A stretch of 64,000 nt of DNA from Anisakis pegreffii (GCA_035041965.1 JAPYMA010000110.1:124001-188000); one strand, 5' to 3'. Shown: positions 38,628 to 50,838, counted from the first letter of the stretch. The notes: generated from the sequence alone by a model not told the origin. A program made the numbers and translations.

Positions 38628-40992
38628 AGATGATCGAAGAAATTTAGTTTGTTGATATTCGCGTTTGGATGTGATATGCCATTTATTGTATACTTCGGAC
38701 ACGAGTATCTTTCTTCTGCCATCGTGATAGTGTGACTTCAGCTACAAAATCAGTTCCTCGTTGTCGAATACCATTTCGAATTGATTATGTACTGGTTGCA
38801 GAAAACATGATTCTATTAGTAATGGTTCTCAGTGCTCATCATAGTCTAAGCGTGTTAATCAGTTAACAGAACTTCAACCCGATAATGAGCTATCCGCGAA
38901 ACGGTCCATGCTTCCGAGCAATATTTTGGAATGTATGCTCCTAGCAGTATTCTCCAATTAAAGAGTAGCGCCGTCTGATTTTTTCTAAAATGGAATAATT
39001 TCTTTCTGGTTTCACTAACACGATCGATCATTATGAATGAATGAACAATTCACTGAACTTATCGAAACTGAGTTCGGGAATGTTCAGAGTGATTAGTTGA
39101 AATGGTCTCATAATTGCGCATAATCTTTAAGATATTTTTTTGTTGTAATCCATAATTCCATACTTCAAATATTTAGATGCAAATTTGCATTATTTGGTTG
39201 AATGTTGAAATGAGTCTATACAATTTTGTTGCCTCCCTTGATTGCGTTGATCACATCAGTTATCAGCGTGTTGAATTCGATTGTTTTCGAAAATTTTTTA
39301 TGAACGACACTGTGCAATAGTGATTACCATTCGCGTGTTTGTTTGTAATCGTCTCCATTGGATAACTTTGTGAAGAGTTTGGGAAATTTCATTCGTTAAT
39401 GTGGATGTTGTTTGTGTTAGGTTTATCGTTCTTACAGTGTTCAAATAGCGTTTCGTTTAGATGCATTTTATTAGTTTTTTATTTATTTTTATTGTTCATA
39501 AATGATGTATGAAAACAATGATGATATTGAGATTTGTGATAATAAGGATAACGATCAGCTCGGGAATTACTGAACTCAGCGTCGAATATCACTTTATACC
39601 TCTTCAATATGTCTCTCCAAAATAGTTGTAATATTATGTCGATGATCAATGTTGACAATTCTTTTTATTTTATTCTTTTCATTAAGAAATCACAAAATTC
39701 AACCAGTCTGCTTAATTGACAAGCTCTTTCTTTGATTTAAAATTATTTTGTTTATGTTATGTGACTGACTGTATATATTCGTTTGTAATATATTGTCTTC
39801 ATTGTGTTCGATCTTCGAATGTTCGGTTGTTGTTTGTGAATTGTGAAATAGTTATTGAAAAGCAACGTTGTATTGTTTCAGTTTAATCGATTAATGCGTT
39901 CAGGTAGGTGCCATAGGATTCTGATTGTTAGAATATGCAAAACCCTTCGTATCTGTTGTGAATATTCAAAGTGTAGTGATGGCGTATTGCGATGAGAGTC
40001 CGGCCGGCATAAGCTAGTCTTGGAAATGCGCTCAAATTTTCAGTTTTATTATTAACCTTTCATTCAGTTCAAATGCTTCCATGCTTAAGTAGACTGCAGT
40101 TTTGTTGTCATAAGTGAACAATTGCATCGTTTGGTTTTTTATTGGAAACGTTATAACTTTCCTTTGAAGAATTCACTTTGACTTTGGCATTTTTTCGGAT
40201 ATTAGACGCATAGCTGGTTCGATTCAGTTTCGCTTCTGCGTGCTGCTCGTTTAGGTGATGTTTTTATGGATTTTTTGTTTTCGTTCAGTTCAGTTCTTGT
40301 GAGTACACAACAATTTTTTAAACGGCTATGAAATGTTATTGAATGGGATCACCTCGACGTCGGTGTGGCATTACTTTGATGATATAAACAGTCAACGATT
40401 TATCAATCTGATTTATCAGATCAAGTTGATTCATTGATCAGAAATGTTGTTGTTGTGTACTTGCCAAACAAACACTATTGATTGTTGGTGCTGCCGTACT
40501 TAAATTGCAATTTTGAATGGTTCATTTTTAAATGATCAATCTTTGATCGCTTATCAGGTATTGTCTCGATGAAATATGCTCGATTGCCGTGTGAATAATT
40601 CGATATATTGTTCATGTAAATTTTGTTCAAATTTCAGTTCGAAAGAGTTCCAATTGAATGATAACTGCTCAAGTAACTTTCGAGCAAAACTGAATAAAAA
40701 ATTTGCATATTCGAAAGTGTTCAAACATTGCAGTAGGTTGCAAATTATCAAAATGACGAGCCGATAAGGAAAGCCGGAATAGGCAACAGATCAAATGGTG
40801 AATGTTTAAGTGTAACTAATTTCATTGCAGTGTTCTTACTTCATATTCATCGACTCGTTTCTATTTTCAAATCAAATTTGTGATTAACCGAGAAAAACAA
40901 ATATTCTTACTCTAATTGAAACTTTCCATATTAGGCGATAATCAGTGATCATTATGATGTGGCAGAGGGAGGAATTTTTTCATTTCGTTGAT

Positions 40993-41220
40993 TCAACTCA
41001 AAGCAAATGTCACAAAAAATCCCTTGTTGCTGGCAGTGAGACAAATGAATTTCTGTACGAGTTCTTTTCTAGGGATCTGTTCAATTGCAGAACTCAAAAA
41101 TAAGGATATTTTGAAAGGATTCCGATTTAATGAGTAATTTCCGCTGCTACTTGAGGGTTTTTTTTTCACTGCATTGTTCCACACTCGAACTGAATGAGAG
41201 AAAAGAGATGGAAAACCACT
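40993..41220 (-). CDS. Unrecognised candidate terminal exon
   Basis: After a pyrimidine-rich acceptor (tctctcattcag) a frame opens with RVWNNAVKKKPSSSSGN. It continues through SLFLSSAIEQIPRKELVQKF to a TGA at 40993. Amphipathic, basic, about 67 residues. No family, no upstream exon identified; it may be chance. Confidence 0.25.
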   Translation of the reverse strand, partial: SGFPSLFSHSVRVWNNAVKKKPSSSSGNYSLNRNPFKISLFLSSAIEQIPRKELVQKFICLTASNKGFFVTFALS

Positions 41221-42015
41221 AAAATCTTCACGAATGCGGATGAAATGAAAATAACGAAATGAAATGAAATGAAAAAATACAATCTCTGAATTCTTATGCG
41301 AAAAGGATCCGTTTAATATTTCTCTCAATCACAACAAATACTGTCCAACGTGGAGCGAATTCCTATTGAAAAAGTTATCAATTAATTTTGAAAAATCGAA
41401 GCCGCATACTTTTTCATTTGGTCACGTCAACGGAACGTATCTTTATTAACAGTACATCAAATTAATTCATGCGTACCCAACTTTGTATCGCTGATGTGTT
41501 TTTTGTTTTGTATTTTTGCGATTCATCAATTCAGAATGTGTAAGAAAACTTGAAGAAAAGAGTATGAAATGATTCCATGGAAGCTTAAAATTATTCGCGG
41601 ATTCTCGGTTTGATCGTTGATTCAAAAAAAATTAATTGAGAACTTTCGACGAATGTGAATGGTTTTTCGAAATATAATTAAATTGAATATACTGTCATCC
41701 AATCAATACGAAGAAATAAATTAGTCCGTACTCACAATTTCATATCCTAATCCAATCAAATAGCGTTTTTGCTCAATAGTTGAGCGATTTGTTCAGATGG
41801 TTAGCATTCAATAATTTGTTTGTTCACCCTGTTCCAGTAAAAGAATCTTTTGTCCAATGGAATGCATTCCATTTATTTCAGTGAAAGGAAATTATTAGCT
41901 GCGTTTCCTAAGCGAATCCATTTGAATGAACGAGTATATAATTGCAAACAATTACTCAGAAGGAAACGGAATTATACGTCAAATGTAAATTGCCATCTAT
42001 TATCATAACATAACC

Positions 42016-42246
42016 ATGATAACGTTTCAAGCGAAAGTTTCCTTATTCGTTTGCACATTTGTTTTCATTTTTGGAGTTTATTCGGGGCACATTTGTTTTC
42101 GTCGATTGTTTTCGTCAATCACTGGATGTTATGTCCCAGTGGAATTCGACGACAAGCATCAATTCACTGTATTTTCCAAGAAACCGCTCAAAACAACTGC
42201 CATATTTTGCCGGCTGACAGCAATAAATTCGACGATGCATTTTTAG
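42016..42246 (+). CDS. Candidate small secreted protein (76 aa)
   Basis: The ATG at 42016 is followed by a convincing signal-peptide-like start (KVSLFVCTFVFIFGVYSG). The mature part would be short and has three cysteines. A second frame is open across the 3' half, and a cag at 42137-42139 could splice into it, so the true C-terminus is uncertain. No family recognised. Confidence 0.25.
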   Translation: MITFQAKVSLFVCTFVFIFGVYSGHICFRRLFSSITGCYVPVEFDDKHQFTVFSKKPLKTTAIFCRLTAINSTMHF

Positions 42247-42584
42247 AATGAAAAATGTGTATTCATAACGTAAACAATGTTCTGTTTTACTACTCCAACC
42301 ACAAATAAATCTCGTTTTACTACATTACTATTCATCATCTTCATTGATCACTTCTGTAATAAAAACACAATTGCACAATTTTTGTCACCTTTTATCAGCT
42401 GTATACACTAATTTCAGTAAGTTTTACGTTCGATCCACGGAATTGGTTATTCCTTAACAAGTTTTTATAGTCAATACGTCGACATTTCAATTAGTCTACT
42501 TGAGAAAATTTGCCACACAACTTTTTCATTCGATTTAATTGCAAAAAACAGCAAACGGCAAGAATGGAGTAGATGGTTACGGTC

Positions 42585-42800
42585 TTATAATGTTAGCATA
42601 AAGTACAGTTTTCTGTAGTGGAACGACAACTCGCCCAAAAACACAGTCTTCCTCTCATCCAATGAACTTAAACGCTGACGATTCCTTCGAATGCATTTGG
42701 CGATTTCGATTCGGAAGTAATTACATGGAATGAACATCAATTCCAGTTCATTTACTGAGAGCATGTTGGCATATACCAATGTGAATATCAGCAGTAGCAT
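42585..42800 (-). CDS. Candidate small secreted or membrane peptide (71 aa)
   Basis: ATG at 42800 lies 18 bases downstream of a tattag acceptor. It starts with a hydrophobic MLLLIFTLVYANMLS, followed by FRIEIAKCIRRNRQRL. It is open to a TAA at 42585. A possible internal donor (CTCTCA|gtaaat) could end the exon after the signal sequence. No family is recognised. Confidence 0.3.
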   Translation of the reverse strand: MLLLIFTLVYANMLSVNELELMFIPCNYFRIEIAKCIRRNRQRLSSLDERKTVFLGELSFHYRKLYFMLTL

Positions 42801-45326
42801 TTCCAGTAATCCTTGTACTAATATTCGTTCACCAACCTAGTGTTTTCTATACACCCTCAGACTTGTCAGCAGTTCTTTCACACCAGAAGAGTGGATGTGC
42901 GTATTTCTTAAAGTGTGGCCAAATCTGTGAAAATTTATTGTTAACGTTAACGACTTCATTACACCGCCAATCTGTGTACATTTGACCTGTGTTTGATCAA
43001 TAATCGAATATGAGTATAAAGAATGTGTACACTAAAGGAATATGGGAAGCACCACTTTCGAGATACATTACTGATCAGGTTCGTTCATCAATCCAATGAT
43101 TTCTTTACACCATTAGATAGAAAACGCGAATTGTCCTGAGAATTACTCTGATACATTTGTACTTTGGCCAATATGACAGGTTTGCCCAAATAATGGGAGA
43201 AAATTGTAATTTGTCAACTATTTATGTTTACAAAGAATGAAGATGGATTTTCATCAAGGTTGCCACAGAAATGCGAAAGTCCATGTTGAATAAGCGAGAG
43301 AGCTGTGAGTCGATATGAACAACATGTTCACCCCTCTTGAGTACATTGCCAGTGTTTTTTGAATTATAATTGTGGCTAATTGTCGCAATAGCAGTCATCT
43401 GTCACAAATGACACACATCATCAAGATAACTTCGACAAATATCCTTTCTCTCGCGCAATAAGCAGCACAAGCCCTAGCAGAAAAATGCGCTAGCTATTGT
43501 GTTAAGATGGAACCTAGAAGGGAGACATCAGCCACAAATACGAGAATCGAGCTTATTAGATCGAACCCTGTGCCCTTATCATCATCCAAAGACAGGGAGA
43601 ACCGACCATACCGTGTAGCCGCCTAATAAATTCACTGCAACCAACTGAACTGAAATGATTAGAGATCGGAGAGAATGTTCAAATAAACTGCATTCAATTA
43701 AACAACAAACCGATTGTTGCAAATGAATTACATTCAATTAATTGAATCACTATCAAAACAAAACATCACACAAATTCTCAACAAATCTCAAGTAAATGAC
43801 ATCTTTTATATTGGTAACAAAATTTCCGAAAAAAATCCGGTTATTCAATTTACAATTGAAATTCCATCGTAAATCGCAATCTCGCATCACATTACATGCA
43901 TGTCACATTCTTTTGATCCTCCCCCTACAATTGATTGTGCAATTTCCTTCTGTGGTGTGCTCATCCTCTCCATTCAAATGAATCTCATCATCGAGCATAC
44001 ATCATCCTCTCTCGAAATCTATCTTTTCTGACGTGTCATTCCGATATGTTTACATTCCTTCGAGAATTCGACTGATGTTACAGTTGGTTGCATTTTCATT
44101 TGAAGGGGTCATCCTGGAAGATATTACTCGGTAAATAAGTTTCTACAAGTTACTATGAGTTAATAATGAGAAGAATCTCGGGAAGAATATTACGAGGTAA
44201 TTTCAACTGATTCTGAACGGGTAATTATACTATTCATCCGAACTGCTGAATTGTTGGCTGGATGACTGCGATTTTTTAAAGACATTTGCCTTGTTGAGTT
44301 TTTTATGTTGGCATAACCTTTGATATGTTTTCATCCTCACGGGATTTGTATGAGCGCTGAGACTGATAATTCTTTTCTGCTTTAATGCAACAGTCGAACT
44401 AAATCTCTCCGTTTTCTCGAATTGATGTTATTTCGAATTTTACAGCAACTCACCTAAGAAGTACGTCGTACGACGTTTTATGCCCTACGCTGCAGGATAA
44501 GCACTGCAAAACGACAATTTAGAATGTTAATTGAATTGACGCGAAATTATACAAAATAGGAATAATGCAGTAATTAACAGTGATTGGATTTGAATGATTA
44601 TTAATTGTATCTCAACGACGCATTAATAAATGATTCGTGATTTCGACTAATGAATAGGGACAGTGCCATTTTATGTGTGTTTCGTCACCATGGCAATGAT
44701 CATTTTGTGGTTGCTTTCAGTGCTTTTCAACGTTCTTTGTTTGTTGTGCAATTATATTCGTCCTATTCATCAGCTTCGGATCTCCTCATTTTGAAACCTT
44801 TCACTTAAACTGCTCATTGACTTGAATACCTCTTCGTTTGAGTAAAATCAATCATCAATTGTCATCGCTTGCAATTGAGAGGATGAATCTGAGCCGACTC
44901 AGCATTTTTCTTCCCACTTTTTCAGCATTTATTTTCAACTTGTCAATTCAAATGAAGATGCGATTAATGCTTCCACTTAGCGGTCATTCTAGTTTAATTT
45001 TGTGTGAAGGTCAATAATGATCACGCCAACGGTAACGTCTTATCAGAAATAGGTTATTCATAATACTGAAGCAAAATGCTTCGGAACTGACGGGAAATGC
45101 GTTCGTTTGGATGTCCGTTGTTGTTAGGCTCACACACAGTCGACGCATAGCTGGAGATAGCTGGATATTCGAGTGGTGTCCTCATTCGGATTACTTCATT
45201 TCATTGCATGATATTGGTAAACTATCGGTAATGAAGTTGTTTCTGTGAACTCCTCCAAACCGATAGTAGAAACCTATCGTAAATGTCCTGAGTGGCTTTC
45301 AGATCGAATGCTAGCTCAGCCTATCT

Positions 45327-45512
45327 TCAGGGCAGTTGCTTCAGGTTTAATCGTTTTATCCGAGTTCTTTTTAAATGCTTCAACCGTTCACTAACATTGT
45401 GGATTTCAAACAAACGCCAGTTAGAAACAGTATGACTGGGCACGGTCACTATTCTCAAGGAACGTGTGACTTTAATGTATATAACTGCGCATAGCATCAT
45501 TCGGTTTGTCAT
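45327..45512 (-). CDS. Unrecognised short basic ORF (61 aa)
   Basis: From ATG at 45512: MTNRMMLCAVIYIKVTRSLR, then a basic helix-like end (RLKHLKRTRIKRLNLKQL). No splice sites or homology were recognised. Weak. Confidence 0.2.
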   Translation of the reverse strand: MTNRMMLCAVIYIKVTRSLRIVTVPSHTVSNWRLFEIHNVSERLKHLKRTRIKRLNLKQLP

Positions 45513-46645
45513 GTTTTTCTTATGTTTCTACTGATTTTAACATTCAAAGCATCGTTTCACATCGCTGGTGTTCTTCGAATACATTTTGATTCTGATGATA
45601 ACCTCTGAGTTTGTCGAAATCACTGAATTGCCTTTTTGCTTTGGAATTCGAGCGAAAATATGAATAGATTCGGACACAATCAGTTTATTGTTGATATGGG
45701 TATAACCTTTGTCAACTATACGCTGAGGTTGACTTGTTGTATGCGTTGAACGGGTCTCGAGTGTTTGAATGAGTAGTTTTTGAGATGAATGTATTGTGTA
45801 AAAGATACATGTTGAATGGAAGTTGCATTACAAGATAATTTTTTAGTCGGAACCAACACGCTACCTTATTTAGGAATAATCAAAGAAGTTAGTGCCGAGT
45901 GAATGCATAATTGAAGAACTGGTTGTTTACGGCTGAATGAGCAATGCGCAGTTGTAAGAATATCGAATGGTTTCGTTGCATAGCGGCTATCGCTTATGTT
46001 CGTTCACATCTCTCAAATCATGAATACTAATCTGAAAATTCAACTTCTCTTTCAACAGCCAATACATTCATGAAAAGTCTTTCTTCCTAAGTGAACAGTT
46101 CAAACAATAAGACTGCATCAATTTTTGCTCCAAAATGAAATCATGGAAAATATATTTTCGCTAGTAATTTAGTAACATTGAATAATGCAAGGAACATCTC
46201 AAGTCTACTGAAATTTAGCAACTTTGTTCGATTTGCGATAGCACTTGGACGCACTGGAGTAAACTCTTCATTGGTTTGCATCAGTGAATTCGTGGAAGTA
46301 GAGTCGATCGCATGAGCAATTTCAATTATAAATTAAAAACAGCCAAATGTTCTCTGGACCTCATTCAGTAATTGAGTCTATGGTAAGGCGATATGAATAT
46401 ATGTCATCAGTCTTTCCAACTAATCACACATTCCCTCAATATGTTCTTACCTCTCGATTCCAGTGGAAGTCAATTACTTCGGAATCGTTGACTCCTCCTT
46501 CGATCGCTTACCTTCGCACAGTTCACCATCCAACAATATCAATATATACATTTTGAATGAATCGTATTTTCAATGTATCCCATTCATTTAAACGAACCTC
46601 TTGAGAGAGACTGGAACGTAGACTTTTAGATAAATTTTTCATAGA

Positions 46646-47023
46646 CTAAGCCAAGTCCCCAAAGTTTAACCTCTTCTTCTAAAATCAGTGAATGTGTTGC
46701 AATTCACAATATTACCAAGTCGAGAATAGGGTTGAAAACGGGTAAATGGATTTTTCCCGACACTGTGTCGCTAACAACGAGCGTATGACCCCGAGAAGCG
46801 ATCATTCCTGACGAAAGATATTTCCCCTCTGCAAAAAAAGGTAATCCTTCGAGAAAAACTGGCGATCCCTGAAAACGACCTCCACCTACGTTGCGCGCGC
46901 GTTTAATCTGAATCTCGTACATAAGACATTCCCAAAACACTTACAAATTCCAAGTTGAAACGCTCGTCAACAGAATATTGGAACGTTTTTGTGAAGTGAT
47001 CATTAAGTGTTCGATGTAGAACA
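46646..47023 (-). pseudogene. Paraoxonase/MEC-6-like beta-propeller fragment, probably incomplete or decayed
   Basis: Exon 46868-46716 (51 codons) carries FLEGLPFFAEG, GHTLVVSDTVSGKIHLPVF and NPILDL. Exon 46678-46646 continues KKRLNFGDLA and then a stop. This follows the paraoxonase order: EG-F-FANGI, then -YVYIAE---KIHVY, then a leucine-rich step into LxFNTLVDN. Upstream, an open frame ending at a strong donor (GAATTT|gtaagt, 46945) contains LNDHF, resembling the calcium-binding TNDHYF of paraoxonases. However, its frame begins at a stop with no clear acceptor, and the stop after GDLA falls where family members continue (DN). I see no exons for the N-terminal half. It is either a gene fragment or a gene I cannot complete. 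Confidence 0.35.
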
Positions 47024-47356
47024 GATAACGATCACTTCGCTTATCGTTTCCATCTGATGGCATATTGTTCAAGTGCAGTTCGATGAGGAGAGAAACCTTA
47101 TTCACAAAAACCTCTCATTCGTTACTGTCTTTGGAATTACATTATTGGTGAATTTTTCATCAGAAAACTTCATTGTACACAGTGCGAAACAACACGCAAA
47201 AAACACTCAATGCCTGAACTAATCACAATTTTCGCATAAATCATTTCGATGTTTGTCAGTCAATGAAAAGAAAAATAATGTGAGAGATTTCGAAGAATTG
47301 CGCTGTCCACTGCAATGTCTAAAAGAAATTATGAAGAAAAGTAATTATATTCCAAC

Positions 47357-47413
47357 TTAATAACCCATTGAAGAAATCACGAAAAAAAGTCATTATATTC
47401 AATGGGTTATTAA
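47357..47413. repeat. Perfect 14-bp inverted repeat
   Basis: TTAATAACCCATTG (47357-47370) and CAATGGGTTATTAA (47400-47413) flank a 29-base spacer. Related TAATTATATTC / TCATTATATTC words lie on both sides, suggesting a small fold-back element. Intergenic. Confidence 0.8.
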
Positions 47414-48504
47414 TAACAGTCATTACATTTCCTTTCAGTTCGTACTGCCTTTAACGTAAAACACGTTTTATTGATAATCATGCGTATAATTCCTAATATT
47501 ATTATTATTCGCTTACAACTATATGAGGCTGTCGAAAATCAACTTTAAACAACGCCAATCACTATTCAATAAATAATTTCTGTTGTTCACTATCATTAAA
47601 TCGTGGTCCATATCGATATATTCACGCTTCTGCAAAAAAATCTGCAAATAAATTCATGTCCTGAAATGAACTATACACAATCAATGGATTGCTATGCAAT
47701 TGTCAAACTGCTCCAAATGCTCAGCTTTTTTTCGGCATGTGCTAATTTAAATATTTCAGTCTATTTCAGTTTTTTGATTGAAATTCCATTCCATAATCAG
47801 TCACTATAATAGCGCCATCTTTCATTGTCATCTTAGCATGATATTATGTGTGCACTTTATTATTCATCATCAAAATGGATCATTGTTGTGGATGGAGCTG
47901 ATTTATATTCACGGCAAGTTTGGTGGAATTCCATAAATTCAGAACGACTCTCACTGAAAAGACAACGAATTTCGGAACTCTACGATCTAACTTCTGTTAT
48001 CAGCAGTCAATAGAACAACGATGTTGAATATCTGTCAAATTCAGTATTTCTGCGCCGTTGATCATATGAACGTGAACTTATTGTTTACACAGCATAGTTG
48101 TTTTCATTGATGACATTCTTTCGAGTATAAAAATGAGGTAGTGGCCTTTCGAGTAAAACAAAAGCAATGAAAATGAAGTGGACAGCTCTCGAGGAAAACA
48201 TTTATCAAGGAAATGCGGAATAACAGAGATTGTATGTTATGTTTGAAGAGTAATTCAAGAAAGCACAAACGATTATTGTTCACTTGTGCCATTCATCAAC
48301 AGATCTTTGATTTCGCTCTTTCTTCTTCCATCATCATCAAATACCTACTATTGTTATTCGATATTTTTAGATGCTTGAATGGTGTTTAACATCGCTAACG
48401 ATTGACATTCATCACATATTTTCATAGGAATGTGTGAGCCATTTGAGATTATTTGACTGCGAATAATTTGTCGTGCTCAAAAAGAATGAAATATCGATCT
48501 ATTA

Positions 48505-49338
48505 CAGTATTTCTCACAGGGTGTGAAATTACCTGTTTTGGAGGTGTCGAGGGGTAATGGAAGGGGTCGGGAAATTAGTATTTCGTGCAGTTGTTATGTT
48601 GTGGTAGAACGCCATTATGATGGTATTTTTTAACTCGGGTATGTAAATGCGGTTACTTGATGGCAATGTTCTTCCTTCTCCTGCTTTCTGAGTATTATTA
48701 GCTCGTCCGGGCCCAACAGGGTTTTCATTCATTTTAACAGGGTTTTCATTCTTTTCCTTGTTGTTACAATTGCTCTCATAGCTTTTATCACCAAAAGTGT
48801 TCTCTTTTGCTAATTTCTCATTCATTTCACTCAACAATTAATGTCAAATTCTCGTTCTATCAAATACACTCTGTAATTGATCATATGATTGTCGAACGTT
48901 GTTGAGCAATTGATATTCGATTGCTGTATTGTTGATTTCGGTTGTCAACACTCGTCAACGTATTCAGTAAATAGTACATGCTACAGAATAAGAAATTGAT
49001 TCGAATTGTGAAGTGAAATGAGACGAAGTGAATGAGAAAAAGTCATCAAGAGAACGATATCTCGCATGTAATAGCTATGAGAGTGAATACAACACGTCCG
49101 AAAAGAATGAGAATACATCTTAATCAGTTTGAAGTGAGCGTGTCATAGACAATAGCTTTTCATGCAATCATAATGGACTGCAATAATGAGCAACACAACG
49201 GTCAAAGACACTGTTTCTCGAAGGGAGTGAAATTACCCGTTTTAAGTAATTTGGGATTGTCGGGGGAGGAGGAAGGGTAACGGTGGCCCTCTAGATCATC
49301 AAAAGGGATAATGAAACACCCAAACATGACAACCACTG
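48505..49338 (+). mobile_element. Non-autonomous hAT-type element, copy C (about 834 bp)
   Basis: It starts CAGTATTTCTCACAGGGTG and ends CCAAACATGACAACCACTG, matching the right end of copy A and the inverted left end of copy B. The flanking 8-mers (ATCTATTA and TATCAAAC) do not match, so the target duplication has decayed or one end has moved. Near the right end (49206-49338) it carries a second left-end-like sequence (CACTGTTTCTCGAAGGGAG), as if a shorter family member were nested. Confidence 0.88.
48529..48825 (-). pseudogene. Remnant ORF inside hAT copy C
   Basis: From ATG at 48825 the frame runs 98 residues ([49 protein letters not shown]). Copies A and B encode recognisable versions of the first 35 residues (DKSYESDCNNKEKNE in B) but stop early. 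It is therefore an element-borne ORF, either a decayed piece of element protein or a captured host fragment. No transposase motif is recognised. Confidence 0.35.
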
Positions 49339-49740
49339 TATCAAACAAAGAGTCGACCGGGGAAGCAATGTAGAATTCAATCAGTACTAAACGGACGGCA
49401 AAAATTACATTTTCACACAACTTTTTGAAAATTATCGCTCAAAATGAACCGATAGCCCTTATTTCGTTCCTCTCCTCTTTACTGATACTATAGGTGAAAT
49501 GTATTCGGTTAAAATGAATGCTTGAATAATCAAATCTAACTATTCATGCTCAATCAATTGCGATTATCGAGCAATGAATTGTCACTTATGACCAACGCTA
49601 TGCATTTAATTTAATGGAGGTATGAAAGCGGTGTGAGTTAGATTCTTTCGATATCTTAAATAAACAATTCCATTCGCAAATAAGTATATCGCAACGTTTG
49701 CGTTTGATATTCCGTTGATGTATGTGCCTTATTTTGACAG

Positions 49741-50031
49741 TCATTAGAGACGCACATTTCAGTTCATGTTTGCGTATTGAATTCAGTGCAATTGACACCG
49801 TCAATTGCAGTCAAAACATCGAACTGTTTTGCCAACGAATCGCTGTATTCGATTGCAACGAGATGTATCGAAATGCGTTTGACAAATGGACATTTACTCG
49901 TTGAAGCTGAAATTTTGAGTGGAATTGCAATTTTTTCATTTTTCGATCCTCTTTCTCTATTTCCATCTTTCACTCAGCAATTTCTTCATTTCGAGGTGTT
50001 TTTGCCCCACGCAACATTCGAGTGTATGTAG
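49741..50031 (+). CDS. Unrecognised candidate terminal exon (96 residues)
   Basis: A good acceptor (ttattttgacag, ending 49740) opens phase 0 for 96 codons to TAG at 50031. It has SLETHISVHVCVLNSVQLTP, CIEMRLTNGHLLVEAEILSG and SFFDPLSLFPSFTQQFLHFE. The length of the open frame and its texture favour a real C-terminal exon. Upstream exons would lie inside or beyond hAT copy C and were not found. Confidence 0.4.
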   Translation, partial: SLETHISVHVCVLNSVQLTPSIAVKTSNCFANESLYSIATRCIEMRLTNGHLLVEAEILSGIAIFSFFDPLSLFPSFTQQFLHFEVFLPHATFECM

Positions 50032-50518
50032 CGAAAGATTGAGTGAAGGAATGATGTGTAACTGATAAATGGTCGCTGATAAGGGTTGAAACACTGGAGT
50101 TGATGTTTTCTTGTATCGATTACATAAGTCGTGGTGATGGTGCAAATGCTAACTCTGAAAATGATCAAACCTTATCAGCTGAATCATTTGCAAGCATGCG
50201 TAATCACGTTCACGTTGCACTATTGACAACATTCGGACTACATATTTTATGTATCTGTTGCTATATTGAACAGTGAACACTTCATTTCGAATTCATAAAC
50301 TTCAAAATATTTGTTTTGCACCTGAATGGAGCTGCACTTTTTCATAACAACCTCCTACATGTGAATCACAGAGTAGCTCCATGATATCTAATCAAATTGC
50401 ATTCCTTAAAGTAAATCGTTTCGTTGTGCAATCATTCCTCACTCGACTAAAATCTATTTCAAGAAGAGGTTTTTTTGATGGCCACTCTTATTGATACAAT
50501 CTCACTCGACTTCAAAAA

Positions 50519-50560
50519 GCCACTTGAAGTGGTTGTACACAAGTAACCACTTCAGTGGTT
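50519..50560. repeat. Clustered palindromes
   Basis: CCACTTGAAGTGGTT and AACCACTTCAGTGG are near-perfect inverted copies of each other, and each is itself nearly palindromic. The spacer is 10 bases (gtacacaagt). The whole can form a cruciform or alternative hairpins. Intergenic. Confidence 0.75.
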
Positions 50561-50685
50561 ATTTCCTCTCTTGTTTGTGTTGTTTCCAGTGCAGCTGAAA
50601 TTCGTGTATCCTCATATCTGTCAACGACTTCTAGTAGTAATGATAGTCATAATGAAAAGCACATAACATAACTTTCATTGCGTGG

Positions 50686-50838
50686 ATGAATGACATTTAT
50701 CGTGATACGCCTGATTTAACAATGGATAATGTATTCAGAAATGAATTTGATGCAAGTTTTTCTTTTGTGTTGCAGGATCGCATGCGCGAACATTTCAATC
50801 GTCCGAAGAACGCACTATGTGCATCAATGGCGAAATCG
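50686..50838 (+). CDS. Unrecognised candidate first exon (51 codons)
   Basis: From ATG at 50686: MNDIYRDTPDLTMDNVFRNE and DRMREHFNRPKNALCASMAKS, ending at a strong donor (AAATCG|gtaaga). A TTGCAG before DRMREH could instead make it an internal exon. No phase-0 partner exon was found downstream. No family recognised. Confidence 0.35.

Larger units (their letters stand above)
38628..46645. other. Gene-poor region with small ORF candidates only
   Basis: No splice-consistent gene with family similarity was found. Small candidates are listed separately (41.0, 42.0, 42.6 and 45.3 kb). The part at 43.25-43.65 kb is less AT-rich than its surroundings and could be an old repeat, but no ends are visible. 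A 9-bp inverted repeat (ACTATCGGT/ACCGATAGT) spans about 45.22-45.27 kb. Confidence 0.4.

Noticed and set aside
38501..38722. Minus-strand ORF starting MAEERYSCPKYT, 73 codons, with a second one at 38270-38461
   Set aside because: The first is the antisense shadow of the last SLC25A51 exon (38552-38627), which is fixed by the carrier family C-terminus. The second lies in the intron before it and does not join it in a valid splice.
43240..43650. Less AT-rich stretch considered as a solo LTR or SINE
   Set aside because: No inverted ends, target duplication, promoter box or poly-A tail could be defined.
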